This document shows, one piece after another, positions 41,060-54,131 of a stretch of DNA of 64,000 bases (position 1 is the stretch's first letter; every line of letters begins with the position of its first letter). The notes beneath the pieces were generated by a model. It searched no databases and had not been told where the DNA came from. It saw nothing but the letters and a program-made list of their open reading frames with translations. Source of the stretch: Cycas panzhihuaensis (Eukaryota; Cycadophyta); the NCBI GenBank assembly GCA_023213395.1, contig CM041465.1, positions 229,965,741-230,029,740 of the forward strand, given 5' to 3'. The position numbers and the translations under genes were made by a program.

Positions 41060-43090
41060 ACTTCCATCACAATGGTGATCAATGGTGGCATATTATTAAA
41101 CTTCATAGACATTTCTATAGTAAGACAATGAAACCTTTATATCATCCCCAAAACTAGGTTTACTTGTTCCTTACTAGGCCACTAAACCTTATAATGTGCT
41201 AATACTATACAAAATATGATAGTATAGATTGGTTTTTTTTCGCTTAGTCGATGACTTCTATATACTATCTATAGGAGGATCATATGCAATCCTCAGAGTC
41301 CAATGGCTCCAAATACTCTACATATACAATACTAATAACTCTTCTAAGAATCCCTTTATCTTGTTTAAGGACTACATATGCCAAACTCATAAATTATATG
41401 AAATCTAATCCCTTCCTAAATAAAGTCATCTTCCTAAATTAAATAAGGATGCACTTAGCTAGTAGTCTTAGATATATCATTTACATTAACAATATGCAAC
41501 CTTAACAAACCTGTCACCTAAATATTCAGGTACTCTTATCAAAGTATTAGTTAGTAATTTGCTCTATTACCCAATATACCCTTACCAAATCATGGGTTTC
41601 ATTACTTAGTCAAACTCAAGAATCCCTGTGACCCCATTAGCTTAAGACCTTACTAAAATTTATATTTCTAGAAAAATAAATTTAAAAGAATTACAAACAA
41701 ACTAATGGATATGGGTATTATCCAACTTAGTAAAAGTCCCTATATGACACTAATTATCCTCATTTGAAAAAAAGATACCTCAGTTTGACTCTATGTAGAT
41801 TATTAGGAACTTAATAAAATCACAATAAAAACCAAGTTTCCAACTCCTAAGATTGATAACAAGCTTGATAAGATCTATGGTACTACTATCTTTTCTAAAC
41901 TTGATCTTTAGTTTGGCTATTACTAAATCTTTATTGCCCTAAAGATCATCATAAAATTATCTTTAGGATGCACCACAAGTACTTTGAGTTTTAAGTGATG
42001 CTATTTAGATTATATAATACCCTAACCACATCCTAAGCCTTAATGAATAAAACTTTTGGGCCCTATCTACAAAAGTTTGGCATTATTTTCTTTAACGACA
42101 TCCTCATTTATAGTTCTTGTATAAGTCATCACCTTCAACATCTTGGAGTGATCCTCTAAATACTCAACTAGTATTAGTTATGTGCAAAACTATCCAAGTG
42201 TGAATTTGGTAGATTTGAGTCACAATACTTAGGCTATATCATTTTTGTAAAAGATGTTAGAGTTGATCTAGACAAAATCTTAGTTATCAACACTTGGCCT
42301 ATCCCTACGAACCTCATATAATTGTGAACTTCCTAGTTCTCATAGGGTTCTTTCATCACTTTATTTGGAACTATAGTTTCTTGACTACCATGTTGACCAC
42401 CTTACTTTGAAAAGACTTTTTCCAATGGTTCCCTATAACAATAGATGCTTTTAATCATTCTAAACCATTATCAGATCCACTTTGGTCCTTACCATGCTTG
42501 ATTTTTTGTAACTCTTTCAACTTAAATATGATGCTTTAAGTTTTGTCCTAAGCACTAGTCGCATATAAGTTTTTCATCCCATTGTATTTAAAAGTTGAAA
42601 ACTCAAGGACCATGAGAATCAATTATCTATCTATTAAATAAAGATGAAGGCAATCCCATATGTAATGGATAAGTGGCATTAATACCTCCTTGGCTCTAAG
42701 TTTGCCATCTTAATTGATTACCATAGCCTTCATTGCTTATTAGACCAACTAGTATTATTCAAAAAGTAGGCTAAATAGATTGATCACTTATAGGTATTTA
42801 ATTATATAATGACTTATAAGAAGGGTAAAGATAATATTAATATTGATGGCCTCTCTTGATTGCCTTTTGGAAATGAGACTCCCCCATAACCTCTTATCTA
42901 TGCTATTTAGACCTCAACCAACTCAGGTAAAGGAGTTAATGACTAAAAACCATGCATAATCAGACTATTTCCAATGGGCTTCTAAATCCTAAAATCACAA
43001 GGATTGGTCCACTCACAATGATCTACTTCTTTATATAAATTATATTTTTATCCACCTGACATCCACCTTTATCCCTCACATCTTAATAGA
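41060..43090 (+). pseudogene. Element G pol (protease, RT, RNase H, start of integrase)
   Basis: Protease is near 41065-41330 (VNGGILLNFIDISI, then GGSYAILRVQWL, the 'VILG-x-x-WL' block). RT is at 41640-42560, with NLVKVPI (S-x-S-P), FNDILIYSS-like sequence near 42095 (FxDD box), and FLVLIGFFHHFIWNY thumb near 42330. RNase H follows to about 42890, ending with KGKDNINIDGLS. A short integrase N-terminal piece (YINYIFIHLTS) occupies about 42950-43090, after which similarity ends. The frame shifts repeatedly. Confidence 0.7.
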
Positions 43091-43796
43091 ATAACACTAG
43101 CATTAAAAGAAGTGTGGGTGATAAAATGGGATAAGGCCATGCCCTTGTGAGATGAACCATGAGTATTTACAAGAAGTTTAATCAAAGTGTCTCTAAGGGT
43201 GAAAGGGAAGCTTTGAATGACTATCTTCCAAGGAGTGGAAGGGGTATAATGAATAAGACTTACTTCAATATTGAGTACATAGTGCTCTAAGTGGGAGAGA
43301 GAAAAACTAAAGATGATCGTATGATTAATGTTGAAGCTACTTGAAGATAACTTATAGGATGTAAAATGTGGATAAAGAGATTATTGAATGCTTGCCTTAC
43401 CAATTGCTTGAGAGCTAAAAAATATATTTAATGGTTAAAAAGCATGGAGAGAATTATTCATTAGATGAAGGAAACGAGAAAAAGTCATAGTACTATGGAT
43501 ATGCCTAACTTGTTTGAAAGTGAAAGAAGTTGCTTGGGTAAAGCATAGTGCTAGATGGAGAAGCTAACCACTTGGACCTATAGCTAAATACCACCACATT
43601 GAATTGAGATAGGGAAGTATAAGGTATTAGGAGGCCCAAGACAAAAAATAAGGCTAAGAAAAGGTGTAAAAGATGGACCTATTTTTATTATTTTGAGATA
43701 TTATTACTATTTTTTCTTTTCTTATATTTATAGAAAATGATATATGTGTATATTATTTATGCTTAATTTTGAAGTGATACACCCCCAAGCACAAGT
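43091..43796. other. Unassigned segment between G integrase stub and polypurine tract
   Basis: This stretch is G-richer and purine-biased on the plus strand compared with its neighbours. It replaces the integrase expected here. I found no coding motif, LTR partner or terminal repeats, so whether it is an insertion or a worn 3' region is open. Confidence 0.4.
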
Positions 43797-43802
43797 CGTT
43801 TT

Positions 43803-43814
43803 GGAGGGGGGGAG
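43803..43814 (+). other. Candidate polypurine tract (element G 3' end)
   Basis: GGAGGGGGGGAG on the plus strand, followed by TATCCAAC, has the form of a polypurine tract next to a TG-to-TA decayed LTR start. It suits element G by strand and position, but the matching LTR is not complete. Confidence 0.5.
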
Positions 43815-43828
43815 TATCCAACTTACCA

Positions 43829-43960
43829 TAGTTTAGGTTCTTTAGTAGTTAGATTTTTGCAGTTGTAGTTTAGGCTTGTTGTAGAGCATAGTTCTAGTTT
43901 AGGCTTCTGGTAGAGCAAGTCATAGTTTAGGCTCATTACAGGGCAATGATAAGTTTAACT
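43829..43960. repeat. Short tandem repeat, period about 28-37 bp
   Basis: TAGTTTAGG recurs at 43829, 43866, 43895 and 43923 with a shared GTAGAGCA-like word between some copies. It may be an LTR-internal repeat of element G or of element H. Confidence 0.7.
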
Positions 43961-44049
43961 ATGTGTATTGCTTTCTTAGAAATTGAGAGTTGATTTCCTT
44001 TTGGAATTTAAGGCCATTAAGAATGGATAGGTAGTAATCTCTATTATCT

Positions 44050-47000
44050 AAGTCTTCAATCACCAAGTAGGGGCTTGTCCACTTGGAATCAAATTTTCGT
44101 TGTTTTCATGTAGATATTTGAGCTTGAGAATTTTGTCTCTTATACAAAATTTTCTTGGTCTGAAAATTTGATCATGGGCTACTTGAGCTTGATTTTTTGA
44201 AGTTAGATTCCTTTGATGGGCTTTAGTATAGGTCTCGTCCATCTTTTCGAGTTCTAATAACCTTGCTTGTCTCAACTACTTCTCATTAGTAAAATGTTTG
44301 AGTAACACTCTCATTGAAAGGATCTTAATTTCTAACAAGAGTATAGCCTCAATCTCATAAACTAAGGAAGAATGGATTATCCTTATTGTAGTTCTAATAG
44401 ACATGTGATAAGCCCACAAAGAAGAAAAAGTTGGGTATGCTGATCTTACTAAGAATCAACAACTATCTTGGCTAGGATTTTTGCCAGTATTTTATTAAAG
44501 ACTTTGATCTCACCTTTTGCTTGTGGGTAATAGGGGGATGACATCCTATAAATGAGATGGAATTTGTCACAGAGCTCATCTATATAGGAGTTATAGGATG
44601 GAGTCCCATTATATATGATAATGATGTCGAGGACCTTAAATATATAAATAATGTATTAAAAGATGAAAGTGGTAACCACCTCTCTTATCATGGTAGTTAA
44701 GGGAACTACCTCACTCCACTTTATGAAATATTTAGTAACAATTAATATGAACTTGTGACTTGTGAAGGATGAAGGATAGATTTTCCCAATATGGTCAAGA
44801 CCCCATTGAGGTAAAGGCCATGGGGTGAGGGTTGATCTTAATGGGATGTATGGATGATGAATAAAAAAGAAACATACTTGATACTTGTCTTATTTTTGTA
44901 CATGTAAATATGCATCTTTAAATAGGGTATGCTAACAATACCCCATTCATAGAATATGTAATATTATAAATTGACCACTAAAGTGGCCATCATAAATTCC
45001 CACATAATATTCAATTAGAGCAACTTGAGCTTCCACATGTGAAAGACATTGGAACAAAACCCTATTAAAGGAATGCTTATACAACACTTCATCTAGGAGG
45101 AGATATTAATGAGCAAACACCTTTACCCATTTTCCTTTTTTAGATTCAACATCAAAAGGATATGTCTAGTCTAAAAGGTAGGCTCAAATATTCTTATACC
45201 AGTTTGTCTTGATGAGAACAACATCAACTTGAAAGATATATTCATCAAAAAGCAAGTCATTAACACCAATATAATTATTATTAGGAAGTGGTGCTACAAC
45301 AAGTTACTTGCCAACAACCATTTCTTTCTTTGACTTGTGATTAACTATCTACAAGTAAAACTCTTAAAATAACAGAGCCCATCTACCCACTTATCTATGG
45401 AGATCAGTTTTGGTATGTAGAAGATGAATTGGATTAGATTGTATAATGATAAGGTTGATGTTGCCTAACATGTAGTGTCATAGTTTTTTAGTAGGGAAAA
45501 CCAAGGCCAAACACTCTTTTTCATATGAAGAGTGGTTAAGTTCTATAGTGACCCAACTACAACTAATAAAGTATATAACTTGCTCCTATGTAAACTCTTC
45601 TTTTTAGGCCAATATAGAACCAAGAGAATCCTCTTTAAAAGAGGTATATAGAATGAACAATTTATTGAAGCATGGTTGGGCAAGTATGGGGGTTGAGATT
45701 AAGTCTTATTTGAACTTATTTGAGATTAAGTCTTATCGTTGCATATCTAGGGTACATTTAATAAAAGTACCCTTTTTAAGGAGGTTAGTAAGGGCCTTAG
45801 CATTGAGGGTAAAGTCAACAAGAAACTGGCATGAGAAACCAAGCCTTCATAAGAAAGATTTAACTTATTTTTGAGTAAGGTGGAGGCATTTCAATGATAT
45901 CTATAACTTTGTGAGGGTTGACCTTAATACCATATCTTGATATGATATTTTAAAGCATCTTTCTAAAACTCACAATAAAAACACATTTATTAGGATTCAA
46001 GCAAAGTTAACACTTTTAGCATCATTTGAAAATAGTTTTAAGGTTATGAATATGATCTTATTGATGATATCATAAGCTTGACATATCATTAAGATAAACT
46101 GTGATAGTGGTTCTTAACAAGTCATGGAAGATAAAGACCATCACTTGCTAGTAAGTCACCCAAATATTCTTAAGGCGAAGTAGCATGACTTTATACACAA
46201 ATATTCCCCAATATGTAGTGAAGGTCTATTTATAGAGGTCCTCATGGGAGATGAGGATTTGATTGTAACCCAAAACGTTATTTATAAGGGACATCACTTT
46301 GAATCTAGTTGTTTGATCCCAGATCTAATTGATAAGGGGCAAAGGAAAGTTATCCTTAGGGTAGGAGTCATTGACATCATGAAAGTTAATATAATATAGA
46401 TATAAACATTTTTAATAATGATAAGGATGGTATTGGATATCCATTGGGAGTAATCTATTGATTTAATAAAACCTACATTTAGGAGCCTTTCTACTTTTTA
46501 TTTAAAAGAAATAGAAAGGTGAGGGTGAATAAGCCTCTATTTTTGGCACTTGGGTTTGGACCTAAGTATAGTAGTGATGTTACAAACCATAACATTAGGA
46601 TGTAGGCCCTTTGTGTCCATGTAGTCCCATACAAAAATGGAGAATAACTCAATAAAAAGGTCTTGTAACTATTGCATCTCTGAAAGAGAACAACTAGCAC
46701 CTACTTTAATTATCTAAGGCTCTTCTAGAGTTTTGATATTGACATCAATGGTATCTTTGACAAATATGGTGTTTCCTTCCTCAAAGTGAGGAGGGGCTAG
46801 TTTGAGTGGTAATGAAGGAGAAGTGGTGTCACAATCTTTGGTTGATAAAACTGAGTTGGGATGGATGCATTTAGTGAAACCAAGATTGTGATGGTTAGGT
46901 GAAAAGTTAGAGAAGGTTGTTACCAAATGTTCAAGAATAGTCTCATCATTCTCAAAATGATTAATGTGGAGGATGTTCTTAGAGACTGAGTCCTTATCAC
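44050..47000 (-). pseudogene. Element H pol (RT, RNase H, integrase), broken
   Basis: Right to left on the minus strand. RT is at about 45850-46900, with PKDNFPLPLI, SGYNQI-like sequence near 46240 and VYLNDM in place of V-Y-x-D-D-M near 46080. RNase H is at about 45200-45750. Integrase is at 44300-44900 (RPMAF.S.G, the DNGTP region near 44620, and ANGQAEA-like sequence near 44500). The C-terminal frame 44060-44275 reads MRQARLLELEKMDE and RPRKFCIRDKILK, the conserved post-integrase block of Tat elements. One catalytic Asp of RT is Asn, and stops are many. Confidence 0.75.
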
Positions 47001-47673
47001 AGGGGGAAGCATGGGGAAGTTAACCTAAAGGGTTTGATCCTTGTGATAAAGATGTAGGAGTATAAGAAATAATATCCACAAGAGTAGAAATCACTTATGA
47101 AGGGGTCATTTAGACATGGAAACTTTAATTATATTGAGCTAGTAAATTGAATTAAGACTCCATACTTGGTTGAGGTATAATGTGATTAAGGGAATTGATA
47201 ATTAAGGATGAAGTTTCAATTGATTCAATAGGCGAGATAGATTCAATGTGATTACGAGAAAATCTATTATATATGAAAGTAATGATGATCATGTGAATTA
47301 ATTTTACTTCCTCCTAATTATGTTAGAGCATAGATTTTGTTCCAAAATACTACCCAAACCTTAAAGATATAAATGAAGATGAAGACTCTTCTTCCTCTTG
47401 GATTGCCTTAACCAATGGGAAAAACATTTAAATAGGTTTTCTCTTATGCTTAATAACTTTAAGCTCACCTTCATGGGAAAACTTAAGTTTACCAAATAAT
47501 AAGGAATATACTACTGACATTTGACTAATCTACAATCAACCCAACAACATATTAAACTCAAGGTCAAAGTCAGTGATGGTGACTTCTACCATAATAGTCA
47601 TACTTGCTAAAGTAATAGGGAGAGTAACTTAGCCAATCAGGGTCTTCTAATTCTTATCATAGCCTTAACAAAC
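47001..47673 (-). other. Element H linker between protease and RT, no clear domain
   Basis: AT-rich, stop-rich sequence within the pol span of element H. It probably corresponds to the long linker between protease and RT in Tat-type elements, but nothing in it is diagnostic. Confidence 0.4.
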
Positions 47674-47997
47674 CTAATCAATTGGCTTATAGGCTGAGAT
47701 CCCCAAATCTTCTAGGAGGCATAGAGGGATAACATTAATAGAAGAACCTTTATCTACTATACACCTCCTAATTTTCATGTCATCTTGCATGATCTTAATG
47801 TAGAAGGGGATGATCTCATTGTGATTTCTCTCTTCCTCATTAGGCAATATGGTGGGATTAAAGATCAAAGTGGGGTTACTAGGTGAATTAGGCCTAGGGA
47901 CTCCAAGAGTATTGAGAAGAAGTTGTCTTTGATCTAGGCAGTTCTTCAACAAATCTATGATTGAGATTCCAACAAGAATAGTTTTTAGTTCCTCCAT
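47674..47997 (-). pseudogene. Element H protease region
   Basis: This open 107-codon piece contains IPFYIKIMQDDMKIRRCIVD followed by KGSSINVIPLCLLEDLGI, an aspartic-protease active-site block of the D-x-G-S-S-x-N type with the catalytic Asp kept. It is the cleanest coding remnant of element H. Upstream sequence to 48382 is interrupted by stops and then by element I. Confidence 0.7.
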
Positions 47998-48382
47998 AAG
48001 TGAGAAAGAGCCCTCCTTGGAGTATTGTGGTATAGATCTAAAGTGAATAACCTTGATAGGAAATTAAGGAGGGGGATCTAAAGGCTTGTTCTTAGATAGG
48101 AAATCCCTATCAAAGGCCTTTGTTGAGGTAGAGGCTTTGTAAGCTTTCACCATGTTAAAGGTTTTCTTAGGTATTTCCCTTATTACATGTGGTTTATTTT
48201 GAGCATAAGCCTTTTAAGGATCACATCTTTTAGGGGGAGAACTTTTAGTTGCATGCTTGCTGTTAGAGTTTAAGGAGTCATTATGGTCTTAAGCTTTAAG
48301 CTTACCTTTATGTTTGGAAGCCTTCTTTATATGGCTAGGTAATAGAACTTATGGATCAACTAGTCTTAATTGGGCCTAGAAG

Positions 48383-49396
48383 TGATCCATTTTCGGATCT
48401 TTAATTTCATAATACTCTTAAAATGCCTTGTTTTTCATGTTTGTAACCTTTATTTAGTAGAAAAATTCCATTGAGATGCTTAAAAAATGCAAAAAAAGGT
48501 GAAACCAAGTGGACTACAAATGCAACTAAGTACAACCAGGTGGTCTACAAGTGCAACTGCAAGTGTAACCAATGCAGACTATAGAAAACAGAAAACGGAA
48601 AAATAAAAAAATGACAGTAATTTTGACGGGGAAAATGGAATCTGTTTTGCATGGAATTTTAGGAGGACATTCTTACAGGTGTCCTCTATGCAATAAAAGA
48701 GAAAAATCCCTTGATTAAACAGATTTAAAAGGGTTTTTTTAAAACAATTTATGAATCCATTGAAGAACTAAAAACATAAAAAATCGTTGAGGAAGAAACT
48801 ATGCACCGTAGGGTTTTAAAACTATGAGATTTCTTCACAGAAGACATGGAAGGATTCCCAACATCCATAAACGCAGTAAGAGGAGCAAGATTCAAGGAAA
48901 GTTGATCCAAAATACCCTTTCGAAAAGAAAGAACGGCTCCAAGACAGAAAATTTATGTAGGAGAGAAAGAAGAAATGAAAATACAAACAAATAGAAGGAG
49001 CAACAAAACAACGCCTAGATCTGTTCATGGGGGTAGTGAAGGAGCCCAAGAAGGCATAGTTCTAGTTGAGGGAAGAAAAAAAATAGCCGTAGTAGTCCAA
49101 GGAAGAGATGCTGATACAATTCTTCTCCAAGAAAAGGGTTTTTTTTGGTTATCGGCAACCAAAACTTCATGCATAGTTCGTTGGTAGTGGTTCCAAAGTA
49201 CATATAGTAGCCCATAATGCACCCATCACTCATTTCTTCTCTCCCAATTTTCTGTAACAGTCCTATGCATGCTCAATAGAGCACAAACATAAGGAATTTT
49301 GTAAGAAAAATTTTAAATATCTTCAAATTAATATAATATAATTGTAAATTTATTTCGATTAGATTAAGTCTTTACTTTTCCATTCAAATTCGATCA
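48383..49396 (+). repeat. Element I 5' LTR
   Basis: The LTR begins TGATCCATTTTCGGATC and ends ATTCGATCA, and matches 54132-55275. A short region of CAAGTGGACTACAAGTGCAA-like repeats lies near 48515-48580 and is much shorter than in the 3' copy. Open frames of 70-75 codons inside it are present on both strands and are not conserved as proteins. Confidence 0.93.
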
Positions 49397-49402
49397 AATA
49401 TT

Positions 49403-49414
49403 TGGTATCAGAGC
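49403..49414 (+). other. Element I primer-binding site
   Basis: TGGTATCAGAGC is a perfect 12-base match to the initiator-Met primer site. It lies six bases after the LTR end. Confidence 0.95.
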
Positions 49415-49581
49415 TAGTTTTCTTGAAATACTTGGGAATTTAGGGATTTTTAAAGAGAAAAGAAAAGAAAACCCTCTTGCTTTAGTTATGAAAAGTTTTT
49501 ATGAAAACTAGATTTCAGTATTTGTTGACAGGTGAACCTTTAATCGAACTGCTTGAGAAAGAACGTAGACAGTGAAGGAAG

Positions 49582-52500
49582 ATGGCTGAGCCAGAGAAAA
49601 ATATGGAGGAAAGGTTCATGAAGATGGAGCAAAACCTCGACAGCCTAACCCAACTTGTGGCGCAACTAGTCTCTCAACAAGTTACAACTTCTTCAACTGC
49701 CAAAAGTATAAAGAAGGAAGAAGATGAACTGATGAAAGAGGAAATAAATGAAGAGATGGTAGAAGACCAACAAGAAGAGGAAGAAGATAGCAATCCATTA
49801 GTAATAACACATCCATTTAAGATAGAGGCAAAACTTGAACTTCCCATCTATGATGGAACCTTAGATGCTAAAAAGTTAGATGGTTGGTTGGACCAACTAG
49901 AAACATATTTTTCCATTTATGGGTATAAAAACCAGCAAAAAATTACTTTTACTAAGTTAAAATTGTCTAAACATGTATTAGTTTAGTGGGACGTCTATCT
50001 TAAATCCCATAGTGTAAATGAAATTACCTGGCAACAATTTAAAATCCTCATAAAGAAGTAATTTTATCCTATTGGGTATGAAGAGCAACAGAGGATTAAA
50101 TGGTAATATTACTGACATGAAAGAGGCTTAAATGTCTAAGATTACACAATAGAATTTTAAAAGCAAGCTGTTGTGTTGGGCATCTCTTTACTGGGTAAAG
50201 ACATAATGCTGAAGTATATTGGAGGGCTGCACTAGCATATTCAACAAGAACTTTAACTATTTGAAGTTAAATTACTTAATGAAGCTAGCAAGAAGGTGAT
50301 TGCCATAGAAAAGAGGAATAAGAAGGTTTTTACTGAGAGGAAATTGTTTGCACCTCAAGAAGGTAATAACAAACCTGCCCAAGGAAAGAGGTTTCCAGGT
50401 AAAGTTAGACAACAACCCATTAGGGGTTTTGGCAAGAAGAAATAAGTCAATACCACCCAAATTAAAGTCACTTGTACTCATTGTAAGCGAGCGGGTCATA
50501 ACATAGAAGATTGTTGGTTCCTACACCCAAAGAAACGACCCAAGAACAAGGGAAAAGGTAAAGTTAAAACTAAAGGTAAATCTTTACTTAACTCTGTGGG
50601 TGATAAAGATGTTTGTGGCCTTGAAAGAGCCAATGAGAAGCTGATGCTCATGGCTAATGTAGAGCCTAAAAATAACCATCAACAAGTTGATCCAAAGATT
50701 AGAGATGAGCTCTTCATGGTAAGAATCCAAGTGAAGCAAAGTATGGTTAATGCCATCTTTGATGGATGAAGCCAAAAGAATTTAATCTCAGAGGCATTGG
50801 TAAAGAAACTGGGATTAAAAATGCATGCACATCCAAAGCCATATCCTCTTGGATGGCTGCAAAAAGATTCAGAGTCGTAGGTTACTCACCAATGCAAGTT
50901 TAAATTTGTAATATCTGAAAAGTTCATTGATAAAGTTGAATATGAGGTAGTTCCTTTGGATGTTTGTCAAGTTGTGTTTGGTAGCCCATATCTCTATGAT
51001 AGAGATGGAGTTTATCATAAGAGTCTGAGAAATATTTGACTCATCAAGGACATGAAATCATATCTAATCAATGCATCAAAGCCACAAAAGAAGATCTCTC
51101 TCATATCTTCCCAATAAGCGAAAAGATTGATTAATGCTTGTAGGAGGTTTATGCTGCTGATGATAAAGTAAAAGGTGGAAGAAAAAGAGCAAGCAGAGTC
51201 CTCAACATAGGTGCTGGATAGGAAGCAAGTGCAATAGATTGAAGGCCTAAGGAATAGGTATAATGGCATATTCCAAGAGCTAAAAGGGCTGACCCCTAAA
51301 AGGGCAATTAAACATGAAATCCAGCTAGTTGCTGATTCACCTTTGCCAAATTTTAGTCTATACCAAAACTCAGTTTTGGAGAATGAAGAGATTAAAAGGT
51401 AGATTCAGGAACTCTTGGAACAAGAATTGATCAAGCCAAGTTATTCCCCATGTAGTTCACCTATTGTTTTGGTACTAAAAAAAGATGGAGGATGGAGAAT
51501 GTGAATTGACTACTGGGCTTTGAACAAGATCACCATAAAGAATCAACATCCCTTACCATGGATAGATGACTTATTGGACCAACTGCAGTCAGCAAGATAT
51601 TTTAGCAAATTGGACCTAAAATCAGGCTACCATCAGGTTCGAATCTGAGAGGAGGATACTTGGAAGATAGCCTTCAAATCGAAGCAAGGGTTATTCGAAT
51701 GGTTGGTGATGTCATTTGGTCTATGCAACGCACCTGCCACCTTCATGAGGTTGATGAATGAGGTATTAAGACCCTTCATTGATGACTTTGTAATTGTTTA
51801 TCTAGATGATATTCTGATTTTTAGTTATACTTGGGAGGAGCACCTCCAACATGTCGAGCAACTGCTCAAAGTTCTCCAAGAACAATAATTGAGACTCAAT
51901 ATGAAGAAGTATGAGTTTGGAAAGCAATCTCTCGTCTTCTTAGGTTTCGTGGTTGGAGGAGGAGAATTGAAGATTGACTTAGCAAAGATTAAAGTTATTC
52001 TCAATTTGCCCACACCCAAGATAACCACAGAGGTAAGAAGTTTCATTGGTGCATGTCAATATTTAAGAAAATATGTTTTCAGATTCTCTCAAATTATAGC
52101 ACATCTTCATACATCAACGAGAGGACATATAAAGTTTCATTGGGAGAATGAACAAGAAAAAACTTTAAGGCTTTTGAAGCAGAAAATTTATAAGGCACCA
52201 ATGTTAGCTTTACCCTTGTTGCAAAAACCATTTGAATTGGAGACTGATGCTTCAGGCTATGCCATGGGAGTAGTGTTGAAGCAAGAAGGAAGACTGATAG
52301 CATACCATTTAGAGACATTTAACGGAGCTGTCATAAACTACCCAACTTACGATAAGGAGCTCTATGCATTGCACCAAGTGGTCAAGCATTGGAGACCATA
52401 TTTGTTGGGAAAATAGGTAGTCATTCACACTGACCATAAGCCTTTACAATTCTTACAGACTCTGTCCAAATTGCAGCAAGTTAGGCACATGAAGTGGATG

Positions 52501-54093
52501 TTCTATTTGTAGCAGTTTCACATCATGGTTAAGTACAAGAAAGGAACGACAAATAAAATTGCAGACTTGCTATCTAGACCTTCTCAATAGCAAGGTATTT
52601 TTAGTTTGTTGGTAGCTATGTAATTTCAACATTTTTGCCATGATGAATATGTTGATTTGTACTTGAAAGATGAGGGATTCAAGCCTATATTTGAGCAGCT
52701 ACAACAAGGAAAAGTAGTTGCTAATTTCTAGCTGAAAGATGGCCTTCTCTTCAAGTAAGATAAGATTTACATTCCAAAGCATGTAGATTGAATAAAGTGG
52801 ATAAGAAAAGCTCACACCTCTCAAGTTGCAGGACACTTTAGAGTGGGAAAGACATTACTAAACTTGTAGTGATATATGTATTGGCCAAATATGCAGCAAG
52901 ATGTGACTACAGTAGTACGAGGGTGTATATTATGTAGCACATCAAAGTTGATCAATAGGAAGTTTGGATTGTATATTCCACTTCCTGTTCCATCACGACC
53001 ATGGAAGAGTATCTCCATGGATTTCTTTGGAGGACTACCACAAATCAAAAATGGTATGGATTACTTGTTTGTAGTTTTTGATCGGTTCAGTAAAATGGTG
53101 ATGTTGATTCCCTGTAAAAAGACACATACATGAGAAGACATAGCTAGATTATTTTTCTAACATATTTGGAAGCATTTTAGACTTCCCAACTCAATTATTT
53201 CTAATCGAGATAGCAGATTTCTGAGTCATTTTTGGCAAATGCTTTGGGAAATGATGGATATGAAGCTGAAGATGAGCATGACTTTTCATTCTCAAACAGA
53301 TAGCTAAACTAAAGTCGTCAACATGACATTGGTACAACTGTTACAAGGATACAATGCCAAGTATCTTAGGACTTGGGATGAAAGTCTCCCATACTTGTAA
53401 TTTACCTTCAATAGAGCTATCCATAGCTCAACCTAGAAATCACCATTTGAGGTATGTTTTGGATTTTTGCCTATAAGTCTTTTTGATCTAGAATTTTTTA
53501 CTCAACTTTCTGCAAGAAATGGAAAGGAGGAAGAAGAAGATGAAAAGACATAAAGATTCTTGGAAAGAATAAGAAAAATCCATCAACAGGTTGAAGAGTA
53601 GCTTTAAAAATCTCAACAGAGGTATAAATAGAGGCATGATGCACATAGAACCAACCATTCCTTTAAGGAAGAAGATAGAGTTTGGTTACACCTCAGTAAG
53701 AAACGATTGCAAGGTGAAGGTAAAAATCTAAAGCCTGTAAGTTATGGTCCTTTTACAATCTTAAAGAAGATTAGGGAAAATGCTTTCTAGCTTGAACTTC
53801 CAGAATTCATGAAGATGTATTCTGTAGTGAATGTTGAGAATCTGAAGATGTTCAAGCCATCCATGTTGGATGAAGATGAAGATGGAGTTCCACTGTTACC
53901 AAATCTAGAGGAGTTACGAATAGAGAAAGAGGAACTAATACAAAATGATTGCATTCTTCAAATGAAGTAGACCAAGACTCGAAGAGGCACAATCGAGTCC
54001 TTCAGAATTATAGAAAAAGGATAAGTACCCAGCAAGGCAAAATGGTATAATAGGAAAAAAGGGAAAGTCAAATTCCCTTATCTACAACTATAA
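49582..54093 (+). pseudogene. Element I gag-pol polyprotein, one frame with point-mutation stops
   Basis: Start chosen at ATG 49582 (MAEPEKNMEERF), the first after the primer site. Gag contains a coiled coil, a capsid core (YDGTLDAKKLDGWLDQLE) and a perfect CCHC knuckle at about 50472-50515 (CTHCKRAGHNIEDC). Protease is near 50720-51000; the catalytic motif reads FDG followed by a stop. RT is at 51280-51900, with intact YLDD at about 51805. Thumb and RNase H lie at 51900-52590 (LETDASGYAMG, TDHKPLQ). Integrase is at 52780-53480 (SMDFFGGLPQ), then a linker and a chromodomain-like tail near 53960-54070. All pieces lie in one frame over about 1,500 codons; stops sit mostly where Gln or Arg is expected. 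Confidence 0.9.
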
Positions 54094-54116
54094 AGTTCAT
54101 GAGGCCATAAACTCCT

Positions 54117-54128
54117 AAAAAAGGGGAG
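54117..54128 (+). other. Element I polypurine tract
   Basis: AAAAAAGGGGAG lies three bases before the TG of the 3' LTR, the standard position for plus-strand priming. Confidence 0.88.
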
Positions 54129-54131
54129 TTC

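Larger units (their letters stand above)
38362..43815 (+). mobile_element. Element G: Ty3/gypsy, truncated
   Basis: A primer site is followed on the plus strand by gag, protease, RT, RNase H and the very start of integrase. The coding similarity then stops near 43090. A good polypurine tract appears at 43803, but most of the integrase and the 3' LTR are missing or unrecognisable. It lies between the truncated end of E and element H, so the original borders are lost. Confidence 0.7.

Noticed and set aside
48822-49233. Overlapping 65-75 codon frames on both strands in the element I 5' LTR
   Set aside because: They are not kept in the 3' LTR as the same proteins and lie in non-coding LTR sequence.
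49582-54093. Possible alternative genetic code with TAA/TAG read as Gln
   Set aside because: CAA and CAG are also used at Gln sites, TGA stops sit at Arg sites, other elements have stops at non-Gln sites, and all LTR pairs are diverged. Deamination decay explains it more simply.
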